DNA of 12,508 bases from Paludibacteraceae bacterium (lineage in GTDB: Bacteria; Bacteroidota; Bacteroidia; Bacteroidales; Paludibacteraceae): NCBI GenBank assembly GCA_016302585.1, contig JAEDNI010000048.1, positions 1 through 12,508 on the forward strand. The letters are read 5' to 3'. This document shows positions 6,107 through 12,508 of this stretch, one piece after another (position 1 is the stretch's first letter; every line of letters starts with the position of its first letter). The position numbers were made by a program, and so were the translations under genes. Below the pieces are notes generated by a model. The model ran no database searches. It worked only from the letters and a program-made list of their open reading frames with translations, and had not been told where the DNA came from.

Positions 6107-7558
6107 TTAATTTACATTCTTTACTACCACTTCCGTGCAGCCATTTTGCCATCCTCCTTCACCAATCTGTTTCCAGCAGATAGAGGACTGAAGGCCGTGA
6201 ATCTCTTTTTCACCATGCAACCAAGCTACCAGCGCTTGCATCAGATCATAACCCAATAAGTCGTAGCGAGGCATTTCGCAAACATGGTCGTTCACATAGA
6301 ACTCCTCCCACAGCGCATCGTACCCTTCGCGTCCTTCCTCATTGGTGAAGACGGTGGTATAGAGCTGCGGCAGGTTGATGGGCTCTTTCTGCCAGGAGTA
6401 TTGACTGATGATGCGTACGCGATAGCCCTCATCGCGAAGTCTTTGAAGATGAGGCAATAACTGACGAATGTGTTGGTATCTATCGCTATGCAGGATAAAG
6501 ATATTTTCCCGATCGGTATCGAGCGCATAGGCGCAAGAGTCGTTGAGTAAGTCGCCTAAGGGGAGGTTGGTGTATTGCAATTCATGTGCCAGCAGTTGCT
6601 TGCGCATCACACGAGTGGACGTGGCTAATTCTGCTTCATGAACGTCGATAGCGACGCAATGGATATCATCCGAACGTTCTGCAATCCAGCTGCAGAGACT
6701 ATCCACTTCCTGTTTGTCCGTGGAGTTGAACTGCAGCACTTGGGGACGATTCTCCAATCGGATATCATCGCTGAACGGCAGCAAAAGCGGTACATTGTGT
6801 GTATCACACCACTCGGCCATCAGTTCAATTTGAATCGGGTAGACGAGACCTAACACACCGCGTACGGCATCTAACTCCGTGCTGTCGCATAATGCGCGCA
6901 CGCGCAATTCGCTGCGCTCTGTGTCATATACGCGCAAACGGTACAGCGTGCTGTCGTTTTGCAGGTCTCGCAGCGCCAATAACGCACCTTGATAGAATTC
7001 TAACATTCTATCCGCATTTCCACTGCGCTTGGTCTGCTGGCTCTCAAAGGGCAATAACAAGGCCAGTTCTATGATTTCACGGGTATCTGCAATGGAATCT
7101 ACTACAGCGATCGTGTCCTCCTCTATTACAGCGACCGTATCTTTCGGCTCGATTACAACAACCGGGTCAACTGCCATCATTGTATCTCTTGCCAAACGTT
7201 TCTCCCAGCGCTCCAGACGAGGGTCAATGGGTTCTTTTATCGGACGCTCGGCATGCTGCTTTACGACCGGTCGCTTGGTAGGAATGAGCAATTCCTCGTC
7301 ATAGCGAACACCGCGTTCTTTCAGTTGCGGGTTCAGACGAATGATCTCTGCTTGAGATACACCGAAGTTCACGCCGATGCGGTACAAACCGATACTACGT
7401 TCTACGCGATATCGATACACCTCCTCTCCGTTCACTGTATCTAAAGGATAATTCAACAGTTCTTGCGCTGTTGCGGGAACGAGGAATAGGAAACAAAGAG
7501 CAAGGATAAAGAAGCCTCTAAACCCTAATCGCTCTACGCTAAACTTTTTTACTTGCAT
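6107..7558 (-). CDS. Secreted protein: LysM domain fused to a type 1 periplasmic-binding-protein-like domain
   Basis: The protein has 483 residues. A long signal peptide (about 1-31, ending in VPATAQ) precedes a LysM-like peptidoglycan-binding domain (about 47-93, 'YRYRVERSIGLYRIGVNFGVSQAEIIRLNP'). A charged linker rich in Asp/Thr/Val (about 95-158) follows. From about 161 ('IIELALLLPF') to the end is a Rossmann-type region like the ligand-binding domain of branched-chain amino-acid ABC transporters: 'FYQGALLAL' (188-196), 'DTERSE' (212-217), 'NVPLLLPFS' (255-263) and 'YDLLGYDLMQALV' (432-444). Such fusions are common in Bacteroidota and their ligand is unknown; a sensing or scaffolding role at the cell wall is inference. 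The ATG start lies 20 nt inside the end of gldG, in a different frame, so the two are probably translationally coupled. No transporter permease gene is nearby. Confidence 0.87.
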   Translation of the reverse strand: MQVKKFSVERLGFRGFFILALCFLFLVPATAQELLNYPLDTVNGEEVYRYRVERSIGLYRIGVNFGVSQAEIIRLNPQLKERGVRYDEELLIPTKRPVVKQHAERPIKEPIDPRLERWEKRLARDTMMAVDPVVVIEPKDTVAVIEEDTIAVVDSIADTREIIELALLLPFESQQTKRSGNADRMLEFYQGALLALRDLQNDSTLYRLRVYDTERSELRVRALCDSTELDAVRGVLGLVYPIQIELMAEWCDTHNVPLLLPFSDDIRLENRPQVLQFNSTDKQEVDSLCSWIAERSDDIHCVAIDVHEAELATSTRVMRKQLLAHELQYTNLPLGDLLNDSCAYALDTDRENIFILHSDRYQHIRQLLPHLQRLRDEGYRVRIISQYSWQKEPINLPQLYTTVFTNEEGREGYDALWEEFYVNDHVCEMPRYDLLGYDLMQALVAWLHGEKEIHGLQSSICWKQIGEGGWQNGCTEVVVKNVN

Positions 7559-9188
7559 ATTTTCGTTTTCTAATAATCCAAATTACTCCTCCTAAGAGGG
7601 CCAAGATAGCTATCGGACTTATTGTGCTGATAGCTTGTACGCGGGCGCGTTCGTCATGTGCACGCTTGTCGTTGAGCAGTCGCAAGGCGACGGTCTTCTC
7701 GCGCAGCTGAATGAGTCCCTCGCTGTCTGTTAACCATAACAATACATTCGCTATAAAATCGCGGTTGCTGAACTGAATCTGATTATATCGGTCATAACCC
7801 ATGGGTAGCACTTGGTTTCGTTCTACCTCATTCATGATGATGCTACCGCTCCCAACTACTACTTGACGAGTGGCTACACTCTGTTTGCGAATAGGTTCAT
7901 CGCTTACAATGCTATCGGGCATCATACGATGGGCGAAAGCGCTGTTGAAAGTTCCTTCCAAGGATACGGCTACCGGAACGTACTGATAGCGGAAAGCCTC
8001 TAAGTCCGGTTGTAAATCATTCAGATTCACTTCGCCCGGCGTAGCAGTAACACGTGTGGCTGTACTTGTCGCCAATAGTACCCGTTTGTCAATGCCATCT
8101 TCTCCTCCCACTGCGTCTATCGGGCTGACGAATGTACTCATCACTTGTCCCGTGTTGCGGGTGATAGGGCTGCTGTTGCTTGTGAGCAGCAAAGGAGCGT
8201 AAGTCCAAGGGATGGGTTGCAGGTTCGGTGTCTGCGGGTCCTCGGAAACGTTGACCGGAATGGTCATACATTGGAGGTCTTGCACTAAGGCGGGGTTGAT
8301 CCGTATCCCGTAACGGAAGAGCATGTCGGTGATACCTAAGTCCAGTGGGATGATGGGCGTGAAACCGTCGCTTTGCAGCACATCGTTGCTGAATCGTACG
8401 CCGTTGACTACCCAAAGAACCGTGCCTCCTCGCATGATATACTGGTCGATGATAAAGCGTTCAATATCGCTGAAGGCCGTCTGCGGATTAGCAATGATGA
8501 TTGCCTTATAACCATCCAGAAGATGCACGTCGACGCCTTGTTCGGGTATGATGATGGCTCCTCGATCGACATAGAAATATTGACTTAGCGTCTGCTCCAG
8601 GTCCCAGACGTATCGTTCGTCCGGTTCGCCATGACCTTCTATGATCGCGATGCGTGGAAGTTCCGTCTGTTGCAAGCGATGCAACGCTTCAGCGAACGCG
8701 TATTCCAACTGCTCGATACTATTGTTCAGATTCTCCTCGCCGCTGAGGCCGCGGGTGTTCTTGAGTAGCGTTACTACCGCTCCTCGGCCTTTGTATGAGA
8801 TCAGTGCGTAGGGGTAAATAGTGGTCTGAGCTGTCTTGCCGTTTTGCTCCCGCTCGTGAATTACAATAGGTCGCAGACCCAGAGAATCTTGCAACTCAGT
8901 CCCCTCCTTTGAGGGGAGGGTTAGGGAGAGGTCTGCATAGACGCTCATCTCATCCATCAGTTCTTCCGTCGCTTTTTTTAGACGCGTGAACCCGGCATTG
9001 AGGTCGCCGTCGAGCAGGAGCGTAACCTCGATAGGTGCATCGGTCTGCTTGAGCAAGGTCTTCGTTGCTTCACTCAGACTATAATGGCGGTCATCCGTCA
9101 GGTCCCATCGAACCCGCCGGATGTGGCTTAGGGCCAGAAGTGCTCCACACAGCCCCAGAACTAATATGGCTTTCCAATAGCCTTTCAC
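7539..9188 (-). CDS. gldG: GldG-type ABC transporter auxiliary/substrate-binding protein
   Basis: The protein has 549 residues, close to the usual length of GldG in gliding Flavobacteria. There is one N-terminal membrane helix (about 5-22) and one near the C-terminus (about 520-539), followed by a basic tail, with a large extracytoplasmic domain between them. The opening 'RVRWDLTDDRHYSLSEATKTLLK' (25-47) is the family hallmark, and 'PRIAIIEGHGEPDE' (178-191) and 'GGTVLWVVNGV' (254-264) belong to the GldG ABC-type region. GldG works with the permease GldF and the ATPase GldA, but neither is adjacent here. Non-gliding Bacteroidales keep homologues, so motility should not be assumed. The start is GTG (9186-9188), 3 nt after the PPIase stop; no in-frame ATG occurs before residue 78. 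Residues 87-97 are encoded by a palindromic repeat. Confidence 0.9.
   Translation of the reverse strand: MKGYWKAILVLGLCGALLALSHIRRVRWDLTDDRHYSLSEATKTLLKQTDAPIEVTLLLDGDLNAGFTRLKKATEELMDEMSVYADLSLTLPSKEGTELQDSLGLRPIVIHEREQNGKTAQTTIYPYALISYKGRGAVVTLLKNTRGLSGEENLNNSIEQLEYAFAEALHRLQQTELPRIAIIEGHGEPDERYVWDLEQTLSQYFYVDRGAIIIPEQGVDVHLLDGYKAIIIANPQTAFSDIERFIIDQYIMRGGTVLWVVNGVRFSNDVLQSDGFTPIIPLDLGITDMLFRYGIRINPALVQDLQCMTIPVNVSEDPQTPNLQPIPWTYAPLLLTSNSSPITRNTGQVMSTFVSPIDAVGGEDGIDKRVLLATSTATRVTATPGEVNLNDLQPDLEAFRYQYVPVAVSLEGTFNSAFAHRMMPDSIVSDEPIRKQSVATRQVVVGSGSIIMNEVERNQVLPMGYDRYNQIQFSNRDFIANVLLWLTDSEGLIQLREKTVALRLLNDKRAHDERARVQAISTISPIAILALLGGVIWIIRKRKYASKKV
8898..8931. repeat. Palindromic GC-rich repeat translated in frame within gldG
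   Basis: The plus-strand segment begins AGTCCCCTCCTTTGAGGGGA and continues with a GGGTTAGGGAGAGG tail. Its arms TCCCCTC (8900-8906) and GAGGGGA (8911-8917) form a perfect 7-bp hairpin with a CTTT loop. Read on the gldG strand it gives 'LSLTLPSKEGT' (residues 87-97). The pattern matches, from memory, a widely dispersed non-coding repeat seen in Bacteroidota and other genomes, whose in-frame reading 'LPSKEG' recurs in unrelated proteins. Only this copy is evident in the window. It falls in a loop region early in the extracytoplasmic domain. Confidence 0.6.
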
Positions 9189-9191
9189 CGA

Positions 9192-10991
9192 TTATTTTTT
9201 AATACGCTGCCAAACAGCATCTTTGATCTCTACCGGATATTTCTCGCGCAAGCGCTTGATCCATTCCGCCTCGAGGAAATCTTGATAGTCGGTCGTTACT
9301 TTACCCTTCTCGTCATTCCAAGCCTCCGGTGCTTTCAGTTTCTTACCAACGCATTCTACGATCGGCAATGCCTCATTGGGCGTAAACTCTGCATTCTTCG
9401 CTTTGAAACCGTATTTATCTACGGCGCTGTTCTTGCCCAGTTCCCACAGGCCGTGCTGAACTTTAACGTAGGTCACGCTGTCGCAGTTGATACGTTGTGC
9501 GATATAACTTTGAATAGAGTCGGGGTTGGCACTCTGAATGATGGCTTTGGCAGCCTTCAGACTACTCTTGTCTTTTGCCTGAATCAGATATCCTTTATAG
9601 TGCGGTTTTTCCCAGGTGTATTTCTTCTTGTTGGCTTTGAAGAAGTTCTCCAGACCGGCAGTGTCTTTAGCGGCTTTGTCCCAAACTTCGCGGAGCGATA
9701 CTTCGAACAACAGGATACCGTCGTGATATTCCTGAACGAGGTTTCTCAGTTCCGGATACTTCGACTCCAGGTGCGCGTCTGCATAGGCTTTTACAGCCGC
9801 ATCATTCATCGTCTCCGGGAGTTTATACTCGGCGCGTGTCTTGCGAATGAAACTCTTTTCTACTTCTTGCGAGCGCTCGTCGCGCATCACTTGGCGCTGG
9901 ATCTGCGAACGCATAGAGTCCAAAGGTTGAATGCCGCGCTCGTCCTCTTTATAGATGATATGCCATCCGTATTGGGAACGAATGGGCTTGCTGATTTCTC
10001 CGGGTTGGATGCTGAAAGCGGCGTCTTCGAAGGGCTTCACCATCATACCGAGGCCGAACCAGCCTAAGTCACCTCCGCGTACACTGCTACCGCGATCTTC
10101 CGACTCCGTCTTTGCTACTTCAGCGAAGTTTTCCGGAGTAACAACGCTTGCTATGAGCTCGATTTCTGCCAGTTTTGCGGCATCAAGGCTATCGAGATTG
10201 CTGTCTCCACGCGGTACCATCTTCATGATATGACGTGCTTTGACCTCTTTATGGTCTTGCTCCTCTTCCACTTTCACGATATGCCAGCCGTATTGGGTGC
10301 GGAAAGGCTTGCTGATCTCGCCCACTTCGGTGCCATATACTGCTTCTTCTAAAGCATATACATAGCGGAACGGAGTGATCCAGCCCAGTTCACCGCCGGT
10401 CTCTTGTACGTTGGGATCGGTGCTTAATTCGCGTGCTACCTTATCAAAAGCCTCTACCGGCAGACGTTTCTCGATGGTTTTCCATTTTCCTTTTACTTTT
10501 TTCTTCTCCACTTTCAGTTGACCGATGGTCACGCGCTCATAGGCTTCGTTTATCTTCGCCAATGCATCAGCCTGCGCAGCGCTATCGGCATTAGCCGGAC
10601 ATTGGATGGCGATATGTGCCGCACGGCGATCCTTAGCAATACGTGCCCAACTCAGCGCGATGATACTATCCATCGCAGCGTCGTCCTGCATGTATTTGGG
10701 AGTAGCTTGTGCGCGATAGCCTTTCAGTTCTTTCTTGAATGCTTCAGTGGTGTCGATGCCTTGCGCTTCGGCTTCTGCCACCTTCAGTTTGAAGTTGATG
10801 AACATCTCCAGATACTCATCCATTGTCTTCGGGTCTAAAGCACCGGCCTGATTGTTCTTCTCGTAGATGTACAAGAACTCGCCGGCGCTCACCGGCTTGC
10901 CATTAATTGTCATCAAGGTCTCGTCCGAGCCTTGCGCAGCAGCTGTCAAAAAGCTCACAGCGGCTACTAAAAAAAGAATACTTTTTTTCAT
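9192..10991 (-). CDS. Periplasmic peptidyl-prolyl cis-trans isomerase with two parvulin domains (SurA-like)
   Basis: The protein has 599 residues and probably helps fold and escort outer-membrane proteins in the periplasm. The signal peptide is 1-19 (MKKSILFLVAAVSFLTAAA). An N-terminal SurA-type chaperone region follows (about 24-115, 'INGKPVSAGEFLYIYEKNN'). Two parvulin/PpiC domains then occur in tandem. The first spans about 122-243 and ends 'GELGWITPFRY...FRTQYGWHIVKVE'; the second spans about 250-348, with 'GGDLGWFGLGMMVKPFEDAAF' and 'SQYGWHIIYKED'. The first domain carries a Lys-rich insertion (about 157-178). The C-terminal part (about 350-599) is helical and resembles the third, poorly conserved segment of Bacteroidota PpiC proteins. 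It is the first gene of the operon, behind a good promoter, with ATG at 10989-10991 and a leader of about 35 nt. Confidence 0.93.
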   Translation of the reverse strand: MKKSILFLVAAVSFLTAAAQGSDETLMTINGKPVSAGEFLYIYEKNNQAGALDPKTMDEYLEMFINFKLKVAEAEAQGIDTTEAFKKELKGYRAQATPKYMQDDAAMDSIIALSWARIAKDRRAAHIAIQCPANADSAAQADALAKINEAYERVTIGQLKVEKKKVKGKWKTIEKRLPVEAFDKVARELSTDPNVQETGGELGWITPFRYVYALEEAVYGTEVGEISKPFRTQYGWHIVKVEEEQDHKEVKARHIMKMVPRGDSNLDSLDAAKLAEIELIASVVTPENFAEVAKTESEDRGSSVRGGDLGWFGLGMMVKPFEDAAFSIQPGEISKPIRSQYGWHIIYKEDERGIQPLDSMRSQIQRQVMRDERSQEVEKSFIRKTRAEYKLPETMNDAAVKAYADAHLESKYPELRNLVQEYHDGILLFEVSLREVWDKAAKDTAGLENFFKANKKKYTWEKPHYKGYLIQAKDKSSLKAAKAIIQSANPDSIQSYIAQRINCDSVTYVKVQHGLWELGKNSAVDKYGFKAKNAEFTPNEALPIVECVGKKLKAPEAWNDEKGKVTTDYQDFLEAEWIKRLREKYPVEIKDAVWQRIKK

Positions 10992-11033
10992 TGTGATATT
11001 TGGTTATTTCGTTAATTGACCACAAATAGCGTG

Positions 11034-11065
11034 CAAAAGTACTACTTTTTTTTGAATTATGCAAA
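11034..11065 (-). promoter_or_regulatory. Bacteroidota-type promoter for the ten-gene operon
   Basis: Read on the minus strand, a TTTG at 11062-11065 (-33 element) is followed by 20 nt and then TACTTTTG at 11034-11041, a full match to the TAnnTTTG -7 element. The spacer holds an A8 tract. Transcription should begin near 11028, leaving a leader of about 35 nt before the PPIase ATG. A run of ten A (minus strand) lies just upstream and may act as an UP-like element. The start-site estimate is inferred from the box position. Confidence 0.75.
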
Positions 11066-11190
11066 TAAAAAGCAATTTTTTTTTTATTGACTGGTACCCC
11101 TCGGAGGGGGTGCACATTAGGTAATGCCTCTTACTTGAGTCTTACTTAGGTCCTCCTTTCCTCTTACAAAAGGTACGATCAGTTAGCTTT
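11066..11190. other. Intergenic stretch with two small dyads between the nrnA terminator and the operon promoter
   Basis: No gene is seen here. A 10-T run precedes a hairpin with arms about 11094-11100 and 11107-11113 (GTACCCC against GGGGTGC, with one wobble pair). A second dyad, CATTA-GG-TAATG, is at 11115-11126. Two imperfect 11-mers follow in tandem, CTTACTTGAGT and CTTACTTAGGT, at about 11131-11151. The dyads lie about 30-60 bp upstream of the promoter's -33 element, so they could be operator sites, or they could be remnants of a small repeat. Neither is established. Confidence 0.35.
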
Positions 11191-11214
11191 AAAAAACCGC
11201 ACTAACGGTGCGGC
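11191..11214 (-). terminator. Intrinsic terminator of the nrnA-like gene
   Basis: On the minus strand the stem arms CCGCAC (11208-11213) and GTGCGG (11197-11202) enclose a 5-nt loop and are followed directly by TTTTTT (11191-11196). This is a textbook Rho-independent terminator 10 nt past the stop codon of the DHH phosphoesterase gene. It separates that gene from the downstream operon, which has its own promoter. Confidence 0.88.
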
Positions 11215-11223
11215 TTTGAGTGG

Positions 11224-12279
11224 TTATTTCTTAATATATTTTGGGAAGGTTTTTTCGAAGAGTTGTACGGCCTGGTTGAGCGAGCCGAAAAGTTCTCCTC
11301 CCGAGGCGTTGGCGTGTCCACCGCCATGGAAGACTTCCGAGGCCCAGACGTTAACGGGTCTGTCTCCTTGTGATCGGAAAGAGATTCGGATTCGGGGTTT
11401 GGGTGTGCCGGGTTTAGGGCGTTCTTCGCGCATGAAGACGGAGTAGTAGACGTCGCTGATTTGCAGGGGCATGTTCACCAATCCTTCCGTGTCGCCGACT
11501 TGGTAATGATATTGATCCAATTCGTCTGCCGAGAGGGTGATGAGCGAGAGGTGATACTCCGGATAGATACGCATTTTGCGATATAAAGCATAACCCGTAA
11601 GTCTCACTCTATCAGTCGAATACTGATTAAAGACAGCGTTGTATATAAAGTCTTTGTCAATTCCTGCGCGGACGAGTTCGGCGATGATTTCGTATAGTTC
11701 GCAGCTGTTGGAATTGAAGGCAAAATTACCTGTATCGGTCATGAGGCCGGTATATATCGCAGTGGCGATTTCTTTGGATAGCGGCGATTGGTTTTCGAGG
11801 ATTTGGGTGATGAATCGATAGACGATTTCGCAGGAGGATGTAGCCTCGGGGAAAGAGAATACGATGTTCGCGAAATCAGTAGGGTGAAGGTGGTGGTCAA
11901 TGAGGATTTTTGGGGCATTATTCGCCATGAGTCGTTCGCCTATCGGTCCGATTCTCTTGGGATCGTTGTAGTCGGTGCAGAGTAAGAGATCCGCTTGGTT
12001 GATTAGGGTTTCGCAGGCCTTCGCATCTTTCTCGTAGATATGGATTTTTTCCGCGTCCGGCATCCAGTTAAAGAACGCAGGGAAAGCGTTGGGGACTACC
12101 ACTTGGACGGATTGAGAATGGTCCGTTGCGGGTAGATTTTTCAGCCAATGATATAGCGCGAGCGCGGATCCCATCGCATCGCCGTCTGGCGCCATGTGGG
12201 TGGTAATAACTATATGTTTCGCCTGCGCGATATATTCATGCGCTTGAGCGAGTTGTTCGAAGGGCAGTTCGATCTTCAT
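11224..12279 (-). CDS. DHH/DHHA1 phosphoesterase, NrnA-like (nanoRNase / pAp phosphatase / cyclic dinucleotide intermediate hydrolase)
   Basis: This 351-residue cytoplasmic protein is of the usual length for bacterial NrnA/DhhP proteins. The DHH domain has 'THMAPDGDAMGSA' (27-39), whose His and Asp residues bind Mn2+. It also has 'CTDYNDPKR' (101-109), the name-giving 'IDHHLHP' (127-133) and 'GLMTDTGNFAF' (178-188). The C-terminal DHHA1 domain carries 'GGGHANASGG' (319-328), which binds the substrate phosphate. All catalytic motifs are intact. Family members degrade 2-5-nt RNA, 3'-phosphoadenosine 5'-phosphate or linear dinucleotides such as pApA; which applies here cannot be told. It is monocistronic, with its own promoter and a strong terminator, and is divergent from rpmB. 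The ATG start at 12277-12279 is about 20 nt downstream of the -7 box. Confidence 0.93.
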   Translation of the reverse strand: MKIELPFEQLAQAHEYIAQAKHIVITTHMAPDGDAMGSALALYHWLKNLPATDHSQSVQVVVPNAFPAFFNWMPDAEKIHIYEKDAKACETLINQADLLLCTDYNDPKRIGPIGERLMANNAPKILIDHHLHPTDFANIVFSFPEATSSCEIVYRFITQILENQSPLSKEIATAIYTGLMTDTGNFAFNSNSCELYEIIAELVRAGIDKDFIYNAVFNQYSTDRVRLTGYALYRKMRIYPEYHLSLITLSADELDQYHYQVGDTEGLVNMPLQISDVYYSVFMREERPKPGTPKPRIRISFRSQGDRPVNVWASEVFHGGGHANASGGELFGSLNQAVQLFEKTFPKYIKK

Positions 12280-12298
12280 ATCTCATCAAATTAGGGTG

Positions 12299-12330
12299 CA
12301 AATTTACTACATTTTCTTCAATTGTGCAAG
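12299..12330 (-). promoter_or_regulatory. Bacteroidota-type promoter for the nrnA-like gene
   Basis: On the minus strand CTTG (12327-12330) is followed by 20 nt and TAAATTTG (12299-12306), a full TAnnTTTG -7 element. The predicted start point is close to the ATG at 12279, giving a short leader of roughly 12-15 nt. The surrounding DNA is strongly A+T-rich, unlike the flanking genes. Confidence 0.72.
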
Positions 12331-12366
12331 AAAAAGTAAAAAATTTTGCATTTTTTTATAAAAAAA

Positions 12367-12398
12367 TTTGTCTATGTAAAAAAAAAGCAGTACCTTTG
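12367..12398 (+). promoter_or_regulatory. Bacteroidota-type promoter for rpmB
   Basis: TTTG (12367-12370), then 20 nt including an A-tract, then TACCTTTG (12391-12398) fit the -33/-7 consensus exactly. The predicted start near 12405 gives a leader of about 60 nt before the rpmB ATG at 12468. Directly after the -7 box, CACG (12399-12402) and CGTG (12409-12412) could form a very short hairpin. The sequence right after the box, CACGC, is the same as at the operon promoter. Confidence 0.75.
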
Positions 12399-12467
12399 CA
12401 CGCTTTTTCGTGTAAATATGCGGAAAAATGCTTGGATTTTGAAAAATAAATAAAAATATATACTACA

Positions 12468-12508
12468 ATGTCAAAGATTTGTCAAATTACAGGCAAGAAA
12501 GCCATGGG
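12468..12508 (+). CDS. rpmB: 50S ribosomal protein L28, N-terminal 13 codons (truncated by window end)
   Basis: The ATG at 12468 opens a frame reading MSKICQITGKKAM and then runs off the window. This is the conserved start of L28 in Bacteroidales, where 'C.ITGKK' is the family signature. L28 is a structural protein of the large ribosomal subunit. The strong-looking promoter and A+T-rich leader fit a highly expressed ribosomal gene. In many Bacteroidota rpmB is followed by rpmG (L33), but that lies outside this window. Confidence 0.9.
   Translation, partial: MSKICQITGKKAM

Noticed and set aside
6107..7558. Reading the LysM/PBP gene as the substrate-binding part of an amino-acid ABC transporter
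   Set aside because: No permease or ATPase genes for such a transporter are nearby, and the LysM fusion points to a cell-wall-associated role, so the transporter label would overstate the evidence.
8046..8061. Possible parS site around CACGTG (8051-8056)
   Set aside because: Only the core matches. Few of the outer bases fit TGTTnCACGTGnAACA, and the segment is coding sequence in gldG.
9282..10067. Long plus-strand open frame (261 codons) antisense to the PPIase gene
   Set aside because: It lies wholly inside a well-supported gene with clear parvulin domains. Its translation is Cys/Phe-rich without recognisable motifs, and no promoter precedes it. It reflects codon bias on the other strand.
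1..12508. Mobile island, phage or defence system
   Set aside because: No transposase, integrase, recombinase, tRNA-flanked repeats, CRISPR repeats or toxin-antitoxin pair was seen. Gene content and packing are those of core chromosome.

Overview
The window looks like a chromosomal segment from a member of the Bacteroidales (phylum Bacteroidota). Four things point there: a GldG-type protein, a DUF5683 protein next to parAB, an L28 start reading MSKICQITGKKAM, and three intergenic promoters that fit the Bacteroidota sigma-factor pattern (TTG/TTTG, a 20-nt spacer, then TAnnTTTG). I cannot resolve the genus. No insertion sequence, phage gene, CRISPR array, tRNA or rRNA was seen.

Layout from left to right. 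(a) 1-504, plus strand: the 3' part of a family 2 glycosyltransferase that enters from outside the window. (b) 501-10991, minus strand: ten tightly packed genes that look like one operon, read from high to low coordinates. The order is SurA-like peptidyl-prolyl isomerase, gldG, LysM + periplasmic-binding-fold protein, outer-membrane beta-barrel protein, family 9 glycosyltransferase, parA, parB, DUF5683 protein, LysM lytic transglycosylase, MerR-type regulator. Junctions are either overlaps of 3-20 nt or gaps of at most 8 nt, and four of the ten genes start with GTG or TTG. A promoter lies at 11034-11065. The best terminator candidate is a perfect 10-bp hairpin at 389-415, inside the convergent glycosyltransferase gene. 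(c) 11224-12279, minus strand: a DHH/DHHA1 (NrnA-like) phosphoesterase with its own promoter (12299-12330) and a clear intrinsic terminator (11191-11214). (d) 12367-12508, plus strand: promoter, leader and first 13 codons of rpmB (ribosomal protein L28).

Most of the operon serves the cell envelope: periplasmic folding (PPIase), an ABC-type gliding-motility family component (GldG), an outer-membrane barrel, a GT9 sugar transferase and a peptidoglycan-cleaving enzyme. The parA-parB chromosome-segregation pair sits in the middle, translationally coupled on both sides, so segregation and envelope growth are probably co-expressed. This linkage is inferred from layout.

Most of the window is ordinary core genome. 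The points most worth a second look are: an Asp-to-Asn change at the expected catalytic-base position (residue 13) of the GT9 enzyme; a palindromic GC-rich repeat translated in frame inside gldG; the terminator-like hairpin hidden in the convergent coding sequence; gldG without an adjacent gldF; and the set of TTG/GTG starts at coupled junctions. I did not find convincing evidence of a wholly new system.
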